Assembly: GCF_000003815.2 (NCBI RefSeq)
Contig: NC_049983.1
Location: 5,258,461 to 5,309,704 of the forward strand
DNA from: Branchiostoma floridae
Lineage: Eukaryota; Chordata; Leptocardii; Amphioxiformes; Branchiostomatidae
Length of the DNA stretch: 51,244 bases
Reading direction: 5' to 3'
Part shown: positions 29,503 through 41,632 of the stretch, piece by piece
Layout: each line of letters begins with the position of its first letter
Numbering within the stretch: the first letter of the stretch is position 1
Program-made: the position numbers and the translations under genes
Notes under the pieces: model-generated
What the model saw: the letters and a program-made list of their open reading frames with translations, nothing else
Databases searched by the model: none
What the model was told of the DNA's origin: nothing

Positions 29503-30691
29503 GAGGGTCTGCATGCCTTTTTCCGTTAAGCGTTACGAGCCATTTTATTTCACCGTTAATCGTTACCGACCCGCTCTAATTCAACGTTAATCGTTATCGG
29601 TATATTCTTCGTGAAGCATTATTGGTCGTTTCAATTCAACGGTAATCGTTATTTGTTGTCCTGAATTCACCGTTAAGCGTTACCAAGAAATTCTTCGTAA
29701 CCCATTACACACATGAAGTCTAATGCCAGATAGAACCCCTGAAAATGCAGGAAATGGCGTTTCAAAGGGTCCATATTTCAGAATTTCTCCGAGCCTCCCT
29801 GTCTTCGGTTCTGGACAGGGTAAAATATGTTGCGGAAGCGTTGCACTTAAAAACTTTATCACTCATACAGATTTCAGTGTCAAACTTAGCTTAGTTTCGG
29901 GTATAAAGTACTCCTAGAATGCAGAAAATGAGGTTTCTCCGGACCTCCCTTGCGACGGCTTGCGCCCTTGGCGCTCACGACACATGGCGAAAATATGTTA
30001 GGGGCGTGGGTTTTCGCACAAAAAATTTTTCTCTCTAATAAAATGTTATTTAATTTAGCTTCGTCTTACAGCAAAATTTCCCCGGAATTATATTGCAACA
30101 TGTCGTGCCTTCTGAGCTCGAATCGAAATGGTGAAATATGTCGGGGGCTCTGGAGTTGGAGGCCTAAGCTATTTTTTAAACCATGTGTAATTTGATGAAA
30201 ATGTCAAAATCAACCTTAGTCGGTCAGCAAAATTTGCCGAAAAATGCAGGAAATAGCATTTAAGAGGGTCTTGATTTTAAAATTTTCCCGGGGAGCACCC
30301 CCGGACCCCCCTGGGATGCGTCGCGCCTTCGGCGCTCCATGTGCTGAAACAATAGTTCAATCCCCCCAGAAGACATTTGCTGCCGCCGTCTTTGTTGCGG
30401 GCCGGGTACTCTGCCTCCGTCAATTTACAGATGTCATGGACATTGTCCCTGTCATTCCTCCGGGTTCTGGGCACCTTTTGCTTGTCATTAGTCGGATATT
30501 TTCACCCATTGATATAACTACTCTAGCGTTGTATGAATAGGAATGCACGTCAATGTTACTTAAGTGTTATGCTTTGTAACTCCTGAATTTACCGTTAAAC
30601 GTTACCGGGCCTCCTGAATTTACCGTTAAGCGTTACCGGGCCTCCTGGATTCACCGTTAAGCGTTACCAAGACCCCCCCATGCAGACCCTC
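29503..30691. mobile_element. TIR element with 6-bp TSD and CCGTTAAGCGTTACC subterminal repeats
   Basis: GAGGGTCTGCATG (29503-29515) is inverted at 30679-30691; TTATAG flanks both sides (29497-29502, 30692-30697). Both subterminal zones hold several CCGTTAA(G/T)CGTTACC copies about 35-45 bp apart. The middle (29720-30330) is the same ~170-190-bp unit as 21600-22270. No transposase. Confidence 0.88.
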
Positions 30692-30697
30692 TTATAG

Positions 30698-31221
30698 GAC
30701 CTAGCGTGCCGGCTGAGCATAGAATAGCTAGCATAGAGTTTAGAATAAGGTACTGCGGAGGTACTCAGGTAGTACGAGATACGGTGGACACGGGATTTTT
30801 GTCTTTTTCATAGAGGCACCTTGCGTAATTTAAGCTGACGGAGGGTATAAACCTCCAACGAGAGTGAGATCGGTAACCGGCAGGGAGGCGTTGGGCTCAG
30901 AGGTGAGAAGGATTCTATGTAACGTTAACGCTTTTCCACATTGGCTAAGTGGCTTAATTCATAGTAAACAGTATCAAAAGTATCATGTAGTGGTACGTGA
31001 TATAGAGCTTACATCAATAGTTTGTGTCTATACGATTCCTTTTTATAAAATCAGTTGTTGTTGTTGTTGTTGTCCTCGTTTAACGTCTATTATTTCGCTA
31101 GACGTGGTCTCTTGGTGCTGATCAGTAGAGATGTATTGGTGACTGAGTATGTAACGTTACAAGGAAATTGCATGAGGACATAAGTATTTGAAAGTTTCTG
31201 AGCTAGTCTTAGGTAAGGTTA
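30698..31221. other. Intergenic, no gene recognised; TTG microsatellite at 31053-31072
   Basis: Only a (TTG)6-like run is clear. Confidence 0.5.
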
Positions 31222-32560
31222 TTACCTTTGCCAGAATGGCTAAGGTTATGTTTTGGGCTTGTGAGTCTGTGTGTGTGTCTGTGTGTCTGTGTGTGTGTTA
31301 ACAGCATAACTCAAGAAGTCTTGGATGAATCCCGATAATATTTGGTAGGTGGGTAGGGGTCGGGAAAACGAAGGTCAAGTTCGATAATGGGCCCCCTAGC
31401 GGCTTGGTAAGGTACTGCAGCAGAACCTCAATTTTTGATATCTCCTGTTCTGGACATGCTGTGATCATGATTTTTGAGTGGTAGATAGCCCTCGAGGCAG
31501 AGAGTAAGTGCTGTGAGTTTGGGCCCCCTAGCGGCTTTTTTGGAACTGCAGGCGCCGGTTTCCTTTCAAACTTTGGACGAGAATAACTCTACAACGTGTT
31601 GACGGATCGTCATGATTTTTGGTATGTAGATAGAATGAGTGATGACTTACATAATGGTATACTAATTATGCAAATCAACAGCTGATTTGCATAATTAATG
31701 AGGAAAATTTATAAATCCACTGCATTCCATGATAGGACTTTCAAACTTGTCACATATGTAGCTGGGAAGGAGAGAAATGTCGATAGACATCAATTATGCA
31801 AATGATGGCCTCATTTGCATAATTAATGAGAAAATATGAAGATATTGACGGATCATCATGTTTTTGGTATGTAGGTAGCGTAAGTGAAGACAAACATAAT
31901 GAGATACCAATTATGCAAATCAACAGCTAATTTGCATAATTAATGAGGATATTTTATAAATTCACTACGTTCCATGATAGGACTTTAAAACTTGTCACAT
32001 ATGTAGCTGAGAAAGAGAGAAATGTCAATACATATTTATCATGCAAATGATGATCTCATTTGCATAATTAATGAGAAAATGTGAACGTGTTGACGGATCG
32101 TCATGATTTTTGGCATGTACATAGCCTAAGTGAAGACTTATATAATGTGATACTTATTATGCAAATTAACAGCTAATTTGCATAATTGATGAGGAAAGGT
32201 TTATAAATCCACTGCATTCCATTATAGTACTTTCATCAAAGTTGTCACATATGTAACTGAGAAAGAGGGAAGAGAGTAAGAGGTGTATTTAAAGACTTTG
32301 AAAGAGAATAAGTCAAGAATGGATCAAAGGATCATCATGATTTTTGGTATGCTGATAGCTTAAGTTATGCTTGATACAATTCGATATCAATTAATTGTAA
32401 CTTGGGATCTAATTTGCATAATCAATGCCGAAATTTTATAAACCAACTCCAAGCATATAATTATGAAGAAAATGAAATGAGTAACGCATTTGTCTACAGA
32501 CATCATTCTACATAACAAACCTGGTTTATTTGGCAAAGGTATGTGTTCGTGGAACTCTAG
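31222..32560 (+). mobile_element. Octamer-rich repeat, copy 2 (first of tandem dimer)
   Basis: TTACCTTTGCCAGAATGGCT to GGTATGTGTTCGTGGAACTC TAG, the full reverse orientation of copy 1. It has the same subunits with ATTATGCAAAT/ATTTGCATAATTAATGAG hairpins. Confidence 0.85.
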
Positions 32561-33930
32561 TTACCTTTGCCAGAATGGCTAAGGTTATGTTTTAGGCTTG
32601 TGAGTCTGTGTGTCTGTCTGTGTGTTAACAGCATAACTCAAGAAGCCTTAGATGGATCCAGATAATATTTGGTAGGTGGGTAGGGGTCGGGAAAACGAAG
32701 GTCAAGTTCGATGATGGGCCCCCTGGCGGCTTGCTAAGGTACTGTAGCAGAACCTCAATTCTTGATATCTCGTGTTCTGGACATGCTGTGGTTATGATTT
32801 TTGAGTGGTAGATAGCCCTTAGGGCAGAGAGTAAGTGCAGTAAGTTTGGACCCCCTAGCGGCTTGTTTGGAACTGCAGTCGCCGATTTCCTTTCAAACTT
32901 TGGGCGAGAATAACTCGAGAACGTGTTAATGGATCGTCATGAGTTTTGGTATGTAGATAGCCCAAGTAACAATGTACATAATAAAATACTAATTATGCAA
33001 ATCAGCAGCTAATTTGCATAATTAATGACGAAAGTTTATAAATCCGCTGCATTTCATGATAGGACTTTCAAACTTGTCATATAAAGATGAGAAAGAGAGA
33101 AATATCAATGCATGTTAATTATGCAAATGACGGCCTCATTTGCATAATTAATGAGAAAATATAAACGTGTTGACGGATCGTCATGATTTTTGGTATGTAG
33201 ATAGCCAAAGGGAAGACTTACATGATGGAATTCTAATTATGCAAATCGACAGCTAATTTGCATAATTAATGAGGAAAGTTTGTAAAATCCACTGCATGCC
33301 TTTCTAGGACTTTCAAACCTGTCACATTTGTAGCTGAGAAAGAAAGAAATATCAGTACATATTAATTATGCAGATTATGATCTCATTTGCATAATTAATG
33401 GGAAAATATGAACGTGTTGATGGATCGTCATGATTTTCGGTATGTAGGTAGCCTAAGTAAAAACTTACATGATGAGATACTAATTATGCAAATTAACGGC
33501 TACTTTGCATAGTTAATGCGGAAAGTTGATAAATCCACTGCATTCCGTGATAGGACTTTCAAACTTGTCACATATGCACATATGTAACTGAGAAAGATGG
33601 CAGAGAGTAAGAGGTGTATGTTTGGGTCCGGTAACGTCTTTTCTTGAACTGCAGGAGCCGGTTTAGTTTCCTACTTTGAAAGAGAATAAGTCAAGAAGGG
33701 ATGAAAGGATCATAATGATTTTTGATATGCTGATAGCTTAAGTGATGCTTGATACAATTAATATCATTATGTAAATAGGGATCTAATTTGTATAAGCAAT
33801 GGCGAAATGTTATGAACCAACTCCAGGCATATAAAATAAAATGTAATGAGTAGCACATTTATGTCTATAGACAACATTCTACATAACAAACCTGGTTTAT
33901 TTGGCAAAGGTATGTGTTCGTGGAACTCTA
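32561..33930 (+). mobile_element. Octamer-rich repeat, copy 3 (second of tandem dimer)
   Basis: Begins TTACCTTTGCCAGAATGGCT on the base after copy 2 ends and closes with GGTATGTGTTCGTGGAACTC TA. No spacer between the two copies. Confidence 0.85.
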
Positions 33931-34567
33931 ACGGGGGCCGCCCTAAGACGGTCCCCGTCGTAAGACGGAACGGATTTTTTGCTGATCTTATTATCTATAA
34001 GTACACCGTGTTTGTTGCCACTGACTATGCTGATTACAATGGTAAATAAACCAAGTCCATGCACACAGCTTTAATTTGCATTCCAAGTATACTTTAACAT
34101 ATTTACTTCATGTTTTTTTAAAAACAGAATTCTAACAGTAATGTTGACAGTGCTGAATCACTGCGGTCACCGGCCTCTGCGTATTGGCGGCTCGTGTCGC
34201 TAACTATACGAACTCTTTCAAGCAGTCACACAACTGCCATGATACACATAAATAAAGCTCCATAAAGCACTATGAATATGGGTCTTCAAATGTCTGTTGA
34301 GTAGAAAGGCAATCTTCCTGTATATTTGTTACATTTGTCCGCTTTTCCAGCGATCCGGAGTCTGGTAGAGACTAGCCGCGAAGGTGACAGACTAGAGTAC
34401 GCTCCAAAGATTTATTTTACTGTAACAAATGATTCGTGCTGTCTATGAAAATAAGACTTGATAGAGAGATGTAGATGATATTTTCCTATAATCAGACCGA
34501 GTTTTGTTGATGTTGGCGGTGTCGTTTTTTCGTAATGTTTTTTTTTAGTCGGGCATTCACAATCAGT
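33931..34567. other. Intergenic, no gene recognised
   Basis: CCTAAGACGG/CCGTCGTAAGACGG small repeat at 33941-33968; otherwise no feature up to the gap. Confidence 0.4.
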
Positions 34568-34667
34568 NNNNNNNNNNNNNNNNNNNNNNNNNNNNNNNNN
34601 NNNNNNNNNNNNNNNNNNNNNNNNNNNNNNNNNNNNNNNNNNNNNNNNNNNNNNNNNNNNNNNNNNN
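34568..34667. other. Assembly gap (100 N)
   Basis: Exactly 100 N, the usual code for a gap of unknown size. Confidence 0.99.
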
Positions 34668-35287
34668 CATTGCCCGTAAAAACATCAGCTGGATTGTTCT
34701 AGGTACCGCCTTCCTCATGTGAGACAAGAAGTACATACAGTCACGATTTTACTGTCAAAAGAAAGCTAAAATATCATGTTATTAATTTTTTTCTGTGTAC
34801 TTAAATTTACCACTAACTTCTGAAGAGAGCAAAATGTAAAAAAAGGCGTACCGAGTTAGGCACACTGTCCAGCGTAGCACAAGTTGGAAGGTTACATACA
34901 CGAAAATGTCTCACAGTGTTTACCGCTTGTAACATGCAGCGCGAAAGGTTCATGAACCACATGAATGCATTTCTTATTCAGGTATGTTGTTCAAATCTAT
35001 GTGTAAAAACTTCAGTCATCAAAATTTGACCACTCTCAGGCAACTAGCGATGGAGCGCCATGAGTTTGAGCGCAAGAAAAAGCGTACCGTGTTGGGGCAC
35101 CTCCCGTTAGTTTTTGTATTGCTGGTGATAACGTCCATTGCAGAAGTTTCTGCCTTTCCTTAGCATATTTGGGACGTAATAAAAAAGTTGAGTTCACCTT
35201 CAAGACTACATGTTGTAGACTAGTTATCTCTTTGTTACTTTTGCCACATGTGTATGCAATAGGGCTGGGTATCGGTACAGCGTACCG
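34668..35287. other. Intergenic, no gene recognised
   Basis: No supported feature. AGGGCTGGGTATCGGTACAG at 35261 starts a GGTATCGGTAC-type MITE that continues at 36086. Confidence 0.4.
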
Positions 35288-36085
35288 GTGTGACAGCGAT
35301 CTCGCCCCCCCCCCCCGTGATCTCGCCCCCCCGGGGGCGAAATCACTAGCGATCTCGCAACCTATATATCTCCAATATGAAGTCTCTACCATGAAGTGAC
35401 CACAAAAGAACTATGTAATGTCTTTATTAATTATGCAAATATTAGGTATTAATTACAATAACGCACATTTTGGTAAATGCACCTGGCCAAGGGATATCTT
35501 CACCTCCAAATGACTGTTTTTTCTAGTATTTAGGAACTGATGCATTTACCCGTGTTTCTTAAGACTGGTACTTTACCAGTGTTTGTGTAGCATTTAGCAA
35601 CAGCTATATCAACTTGCGCGTAGATAGTGTTTATAATGAGAAACTATTATTCACGTGTGTTTTTGTTAGTGCTTTGGAAATATTTCCAGCACAAGAAAGA
35701 AAACACTGTGACAAATTGAAAACATATAGCTGACGTATTCCGTACCATAGACGGTGTTGATTTATACGTTCGCAGTAGCACTGTTTTTATGCCACCTCAG
35801 CTGCAAAAATTGTCTTTTTCATTTCAATGTCATGTTTGCACCGAACAATATAGTATCATAGTATCGACTTTCGAGGTATGACATCTTACGGTACGGTAAT
35901 AAGGTGCCATATAGGTACCAGGTAACACGCCATATACGTTACTCCCCAGGTGCAGTATAGTACCAGGTAGCGCACCTGTAATATGTAGTAACCAGCTGCT
36001 CTTGGGGGGGGGGGGGGCGAAAACGCTAAAGGGGGGTGAAAACGCTAGTGATCTCGCCCCCCGGGGGGGCGAGATCGCTGTCACA
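35288..36085. mobile_element. TIR element with GTGACAGCGATCTCGCCCCC ends
   Basis: GTGACAGCGATCTCGCCCCC near 35289 and GGGGGCGAGATCGCTGTCAC near 36085 are inverted; an inner pair AGCGATCTCG/CTAGTGATCTCG follows. It interrupts a GGTATCGGTAC/CCGGTTTTTC element (35261-35287 and 36086-36140). Confidence 0.82.
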
Positions 36086-36365
36086 GCGGTACAAAACCGG
36101 TTTTTCTTATTGGACCGGTCCAGAAAAACCGGACCTAAATAAATTAGGTAGACCGGATGTTGGACCGATTAGAAAATTAACAGATTATTTTATCAGACAT
36201 TCACACGTTTTGGCGCTTGCAGGTGGAAGAAAATAACAAGAGTGAAGTAGAGTAGAGTTTATAGTCATTTCTACCAAGTTTTACAGCCAATCGTACAGGT
36301 ACAGTTAGCGTTGTAGGATTTTAATTTAGATTATTGTCGAATGCATAGAATTTTAGCGAGAAAAT

Positions 36366-36562
36366 NNNNNNNNNNNNNNNNNNNNNNNNNNNNNNNNNNN
36401 NNNNNNNNNNNNNNNNNNNNNNNNNNNNNNNNNNNNNNNNNNNNNNNNNNNNNNNNNNNNNNNNNNNNNNNNNNNNNNNNNNNNNNNNNNNNNNNNNNNN
36501 NNNNNNNNNNNNNNNNNNNNNNNNNNNNNNNNNNNNNNNNNNNNNNNNNNNNNNNNNNNNNN
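36366..36562. other. Assembly gap (197 N)
   Basis: Sized gap. Frames drawn through it are meaningless. Confidence 0.99.
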
Positions 36563-36710
36563 TAATCGATGTTATAAACATAAATACAACATGGTGTATT
36601 CCGTATCACCTGAGGTACCAGCCCGATCGCGGGTCGGATCGGCCAAAGGCCGGGAGGGTGATCCAAAATTTGAGCATACGTAGATTCGATTGTCAAACAT
36701 AATTGTCAAC

Positions 36711-38048
36711 TAGAGTTCCACGAACACATACCTTTGCCAAATAAACCAGGTTTGTTATGTAGAATGATGCCTGTAGACAAATGCGTTACTCATTTCATTT
36801 CATTTCAAGATTATATGCTTGGAGTTGGTTTATAAAATTTCGGCATTGATTATGCAAATTAGATCCCAAGTTACAATTGATTGATATCAGCATACCAAAA
36901 ATCATGATGATCCTTTGATCCATTCTTGAGTTATTCTCTTTTGAAGTCTTTTAATACACATCTTACTCTCTTCCCTCTTTCTCAGTTACATATGTGACAA
37001 CTTTGAAAGTACTAAAATGGAATGCTGTGGATTTATGAACTTTTCCTAATCAGTTATGCAAATTAGCTGTTAATTTGCATAATAAGTATCACATTATATA
37101 AGTCTTCACTTAGGCTATTTACATGCCAAAAATCATGACGATCCGTCAACACGCTCATTAATTATGCATATGAGGTCATCATTTGCATGATAAATATGTA
37201 TTGACATTTCTCTCTTTCTCAGCTACATATGTGACAAGTTTAAAAGTCCTATCATGGAATGTAGTGGATTTATAAAATGTCCTCATTAATTATGCAAATT
37301 AGCTGTTGATTTGCATAATTGGTATCTCATTATGTATGTCTTCACTTACGCTACCTACATACCAAAAACCCTGATGATCCGTCAACATCTTCATATTTTC
37401 TCATTAATTATGCAAATGAGATCATCATTTGCATAATTGATATCTATTGACATTTCCCTCCTTCCCAGCTACATATGTGACAAGTTTCAAAGTCCTATCA
37501 TGGAATGCAGTGGATTCATAAACTTTCCTCATTAATTATGCAAACTAGCTGTTGATTTGCATAATAAGTATCCATTATGTAAGTCAACACTCATTCTATC
37601 TACATACCAAACCTCATTAATTATGCAAACTAGCTGTTGATTTGCATAATAAGTATCCATTATGTAAGTCAACACTCATTCTATCTACATACCAAAAATC
37701 ATGAAGATCCGTCAACACGTTGTAGAGCCTGCAGTTCCAAAAAAGCCGCTAGGGGGCCCAAACTCACAGCTCTCTGCCCCGAGGGCTATCTACCACTCAA
37801 AAATCATGACCACAGCATGTCCAGAACACGAGATATAAAAAATTGAGTTTCCGCTGCAGTACCTTAGCAAGCCGCTATGGGGCCCATTATCGAACTTGAC
37901 CTTCGTTTTCCCGACCCCTACCCACCTACCAAATATCATCAGGATCCATCCAAGGCTTCTTGAGTTATGCTGTTCACACACACACACACACACACACAGA
38001 CACACAAACACGCCCAAAACATAACCTTAACCATTCTGGCAAAGGTAA
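36711..38048 (-). mobile_element. Octamer-rich repeat, copy 4
   Basis: TAGAGTTCCACGAACACATA to CCATTCTGGCAAAGGTAA, same orientation as copy 1. It has an extra local duplication of ~75 bp (37537-37690, CAAACTAGCTGTTGATTTGC twice) and a (CA)n run at 37975-37998. Confidence 0.85.
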
Positions 38049-38129
38049 AAATCCGTTGTTCCCTTCTGGAGTTATGGAAGTCCTTTTACCAACAAATCCT
38101 ACCTATTTTGCTAACTGGTTGGTATGGTC

Positions 38130-38620
38130 TGCCCAGTCTGGAAACTGACATGTGGGGTCAGGCGAATGCCCCGGCTATCCCTAAACTAGCTGCTAGGGGG
38201 CCCAAACTTATGTCACCAACTCCTGAGCACAAGAGCTATCTAACACCCAAAATTCGTGACCATACCATGTTTAGAATATGAGAAAACACACCCGGAAGTT
38301 GCGCTGCAGTACCAAGGGAAGCCGCTAGGGGGCCCAAACTCGCAGCAATTACTCTCTGTTTTAAGGGGTCCCTACCGCTCAAAAATCACGACCGCAGCAT
38401 GTCCAGAACGCGAGATATCAAGCATGGAGGGTCCGTTGCAGTACCTTAGCAAGCCGCTAGGGGGCCCATTATCGAACTCCCCCTTCGTTCTCCAGACCCC
38501 TACCCACCCACCAAATATCAGCTGCATCCGTCGAAGTCTTCTCGAGTTATGCTGTTCACAAACAGGGGGAAAACACACAACCGGACCGAAAATATAACCT
38601 TAGCCATTCTGGCAAAGGTA
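38130..38620 (-). mobile_element. Octamer-rich repeat, partial copies of the outer third
   Basis: GCCGCTAGGGGGCCCAAACT occurs at 38320 (a variant at 38190), and the block ends CCATTCTGGCAAAGGTA at 38620. The octamer subunits are absent here. Confidence 0.75.
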
Positions 38621-38645
38621 TGATTGTTGATGTTTTTTCGTGATT

Positions 38646-39418
38646 ATGGGCTAAGGGCACAATCCGCCGTACGTGTTATTTGTCCGTACGTTTTTGGGGG
38701 AGGCCTGTCTACGTACCAAAACGTGGGCAATCTTTTGGAATCCATAAAGCTAGGGGCACAACCTGCCGTACGTGCAAATACGTGCTGTCTACGTGCCAAA
38801 ACGTGGGCAATCTTTTGGTATCCGTAAGTGGTAAGTACCGTCTCCGTACTAGCACGCAGGGAATTCGACGAATTTGGGAGCACGCAGACACGCCGTAGAA
38901 AATTAAGTGCATGCAGAACTTTCTCTGCGTTCGGGCTGCGGATTCGCCCCCGTACGTGCCAGTACGGGCGACGCGCCAGCCCTGTACAGCCAATGAGCGC
39001 ACAACGCACTGGCTCTGTGAGTTTTCTCACAGTCAATTGTTGTACGCACGGCGCATGCGCACGTAGCACGTGCGTGCTGTGCACGTGGTGATTGCGTGTT
39101 CCGTGCTTACTCCGCGCTTCACTTGTTCACCTGTGAATGTCGACGCAATACAAACGTGGCAATCGCAGAGAGACCGTACGTTGTAAGCACGTGCAACTCA
39201 CCTACCACTTGCGCAACGAACGATGAACGCAACCGCTCTCAGCCAGGCGTGGCGTGCAGACTTACACTTTGCGCAACCGTGCCAGTGACGTGCGTTGACG
39301 TACTCCCTCCCTGCTCTTGCCAGTCGTTCCCCTCGTTTTCAGGAATACGTGGCGGACGTGGCCTCCACAAAAAACGTACGGACAAATTGCACGTACGGCA
39401 GGTTGTGCCCCAGGCTTA
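38646..39418. mobile_element. TIR element with GGGGCACAACCTGCCGTACG ends
   Basis: GGGCACAATCCGCCGTACGT (38653) and a second start GGGGCACAACCTGCCGTACG (38753) face ACGTACGGCAGGTTGTGCCCC near 39415. The left end is a direct duplication of ~83 bp (CTACGTRCCAAAACGTGGGC at 38709 and 38792). Overlapping frames on both strands reflect CG-rich composition, not genes. Confidence 0.75.
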
Positions 39419-40130
39419 AGTGGTTAGTACCGCCTCCGTACGAACTCGTGGGGAATTCCGCGGATTTTGGAGCACGCAGACACGCCATAGAACTTTACCT
39501 ACCTACCTACTTTAAGGTGGGTTTACACCTGCGTATATTTTCATGCCGCATGAGTTCCGTTTTGACATTTTTCGACATTTTGACTAATTTCTTCAATACG
39601 CGGCCGCACGCACAAGTCGCACCTCTATCGCATCTGAATGTCTTTAGAAAGTTTCACGTACGCAGGCAAACGAAAAATTAATATACGCCCAGTTCGTCTG
39701 ATAGTTTTGGACATGCACAAAACTATCATTCGTACGCAGTTTGGTGCCCAAATCGTTATGGATGCGCAATACAGTGGTCCCACGTCGGTCGATTGCGCTA
39801 TGAAGACGCTACATGTTTGCGCTTTACACGCAGTAATACGCGGAAATCGCGGTACTGCGAGTACATAGCGTTCTTACAGCGCAGACACAACGCACCATGA
39901 GCGACCGTATAACGAATGCACACATAGATCACGATTTAGTACCGTGCGTTCTGCGATCGCTTTGCGCATACTACGCGTACTGATAGCGTGATCGACGCAC
40001 ACTCCAGATTTGGAATAAATACGAAGGTGCATCTGACTCCAGACAAAAAAAATCATCTCAAGATGTATATAACTTTATTGCACAACAATTGTACGAGGTA
40101 CAAAGTATGGCATCTACATAACTACAGTGC

Positions 40131-40230
40131 NNNNNNNNNNNNNNNNNNNNNNNNNNNNNNNNNNNNNNNNNNNNNNNNNNNNNNNNNNNNNNNNNNNNNN
40201 NNNNNNNNNNNNNNNNNNNNNNNNNNNNNN
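40131..40230. other. Assembly gap (100 N) at the centre of a palindrome
   Basis: GAGGTACAAAGTATGGCATC TACATAACTACAGTG on the left is mirrored on the right. Confidence 0.97.
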
Positions 40231-40329
40231 CACTGTAGTTATGTAGATGCCATACTTTGTACCTCTTAACTTTAGTTAAGGCTTATCTAACTAATGCAGG
40301 AGTTGTATTATGGGATAAGTTTCTTACAA

Positions 40330-40625
40330 TCATTGGAGGCTTTTACAATCATTTGGGGAATTTCTAATGTCTAAACCTTCTTTGATATATTTTCCTATAT
40401 CTGCCATGCAGGGATTGTCACATGTCATTATGTATTTGAATTTGCACTTCAGGTTCATTTGGATAAATCCTTGTGTACAAAATGACAGCCTTCTGTATAG
40501 AGAATTGCGTATATCGGAATATTTGGGACATACAACCATAAAGTGATATTCGTCTTCTATTAGCTCTGGGCAGAATGGACAAACCCTCTGGTCGATAGGG
40601 ATTTTTTGGAATCTTCCGGTTTATG
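40330..40625 (-). pseudogene. LINE C-terminal fragment (CxxC...H...C) in element A
   Basis: Minus strand reads DQRVCPFCPELIEDEYHFMV then VCPKYSDIRNSLYRRL and stops near 40331. The CPFC..HF..CP knuckle followed by a short helical tail is typical of the extreme C-terminus of non-LTR retrotransposon ORF2. A longer 167-codon frame (40418-40921) is a different reading of the same DNA. Confidence 0.7.
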
Positions 40626-41632
40626 ATGTCAGATCCAGGCCAGGACTGACGAATTTGTACCGGGGGTATGTAGAGATGGTCACAACTTGCAGGACACCAT
40701 GAATGCAGGACACTGGTCCCAACAGAGCCTCCAGGGACGGGAAGATGTAGAGGAACCTGCTCAAGCGCTGGGTCAATTTGTGTGACACACGTGCCATTTT
40801 GTGTAACAGATATTTGACTTAATTTGCTGATAATGGCACTTTTTGTGTGTGTAAAACCACATGATATAAAGGTGCAATATAGAGCCATATTACAACTTTG
40901 AAAGAGGGCGTAAGGTTTCATAATTGTTTAATTTACGTCTTTGATAAAGATCTTGAATACGTTTTGTGGTGTGTATGAGTGTGATTTTTATAGAAGTTGA
41001 AATACTAAGATGATAGGGGAAATCATTAAGGACAAAGTGAAAACAAACACAATCTTAACAGTGCACATAATTTCTTAAGGTTAATGATGGCCCACATTTC
41101 TGTAAAAGCACAGTGTCACTGCTTTACTGCTTCGCAAATGAATAAAAAAACCTCTTCACTGTTTACTTGTCAATGTTCTACTTGCACTGCCTGTAAACAA
41201 AGGCGTACGTAGTACAAAGGGTTCCTCTAACAAAAATACTCTATTGGCAATGCTCGCAAACAAAAGTATATGTAACACAAACTGTTCCTCTGACACACCT
41301 GAAATGCGTTTGGAATGCAGTTAGCACCAGGTGCGTCAGGCATGCGGTCGGTAGACGTTGTGTGCGTCCGGAAAACGCCCAACATACGTACCCCATACGA
41401 ATCTATTCGCAGTACGGAAAATTTTGTTGCGCATTTCAGTTGCAATCATACGTATCTCATGCGAAATGAAAACGCTGAAGTCGTAATTCAAACGCCAGAT
41501 GGGCTCGACGTACAATTTAATTTATTTCAAAAAAATTCCAAATGTTGGGCGTTCGGCTGCGTATTGACTAAATCTCATGCGGAACTCACGCGCACTTGAA
41601 AATATACGCAGGTGTAAACCCACCTTTACTTT

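Larger units (their letters stand above)
39514..41626. mobile_element. TIR element A with 6-bp TSD, carrying a LINE fragment
   Basis: AAGGTGGGTTTACACCTGCG plus nine bases (39514) is inverted at 41598-41626; TACTTT flanks both sides (39508-39513, 41627-41632). Inside is a minus-strand LINE 3' fragment (about 40040-40900) and a 100-N gap. The inverted copy B lies at 42706-47373. Confidence 0.87.

Noticed and set aside
38644-39681. Stack of 60-146-codon frames on both strands
   Set aside because: CG-rich TIR-element DNA with few stop codons; no domain, and frames overlap on both strands.
40418-40921. 167-codon frame with PVPGGSVGTSVLHSW
   Set aside because: It lies in the LINE-bearing part of element A, and the LINE-like CPFC..HF..CP reading is in another frame of the same DNA; its inverted copy in B is cut at 46263.
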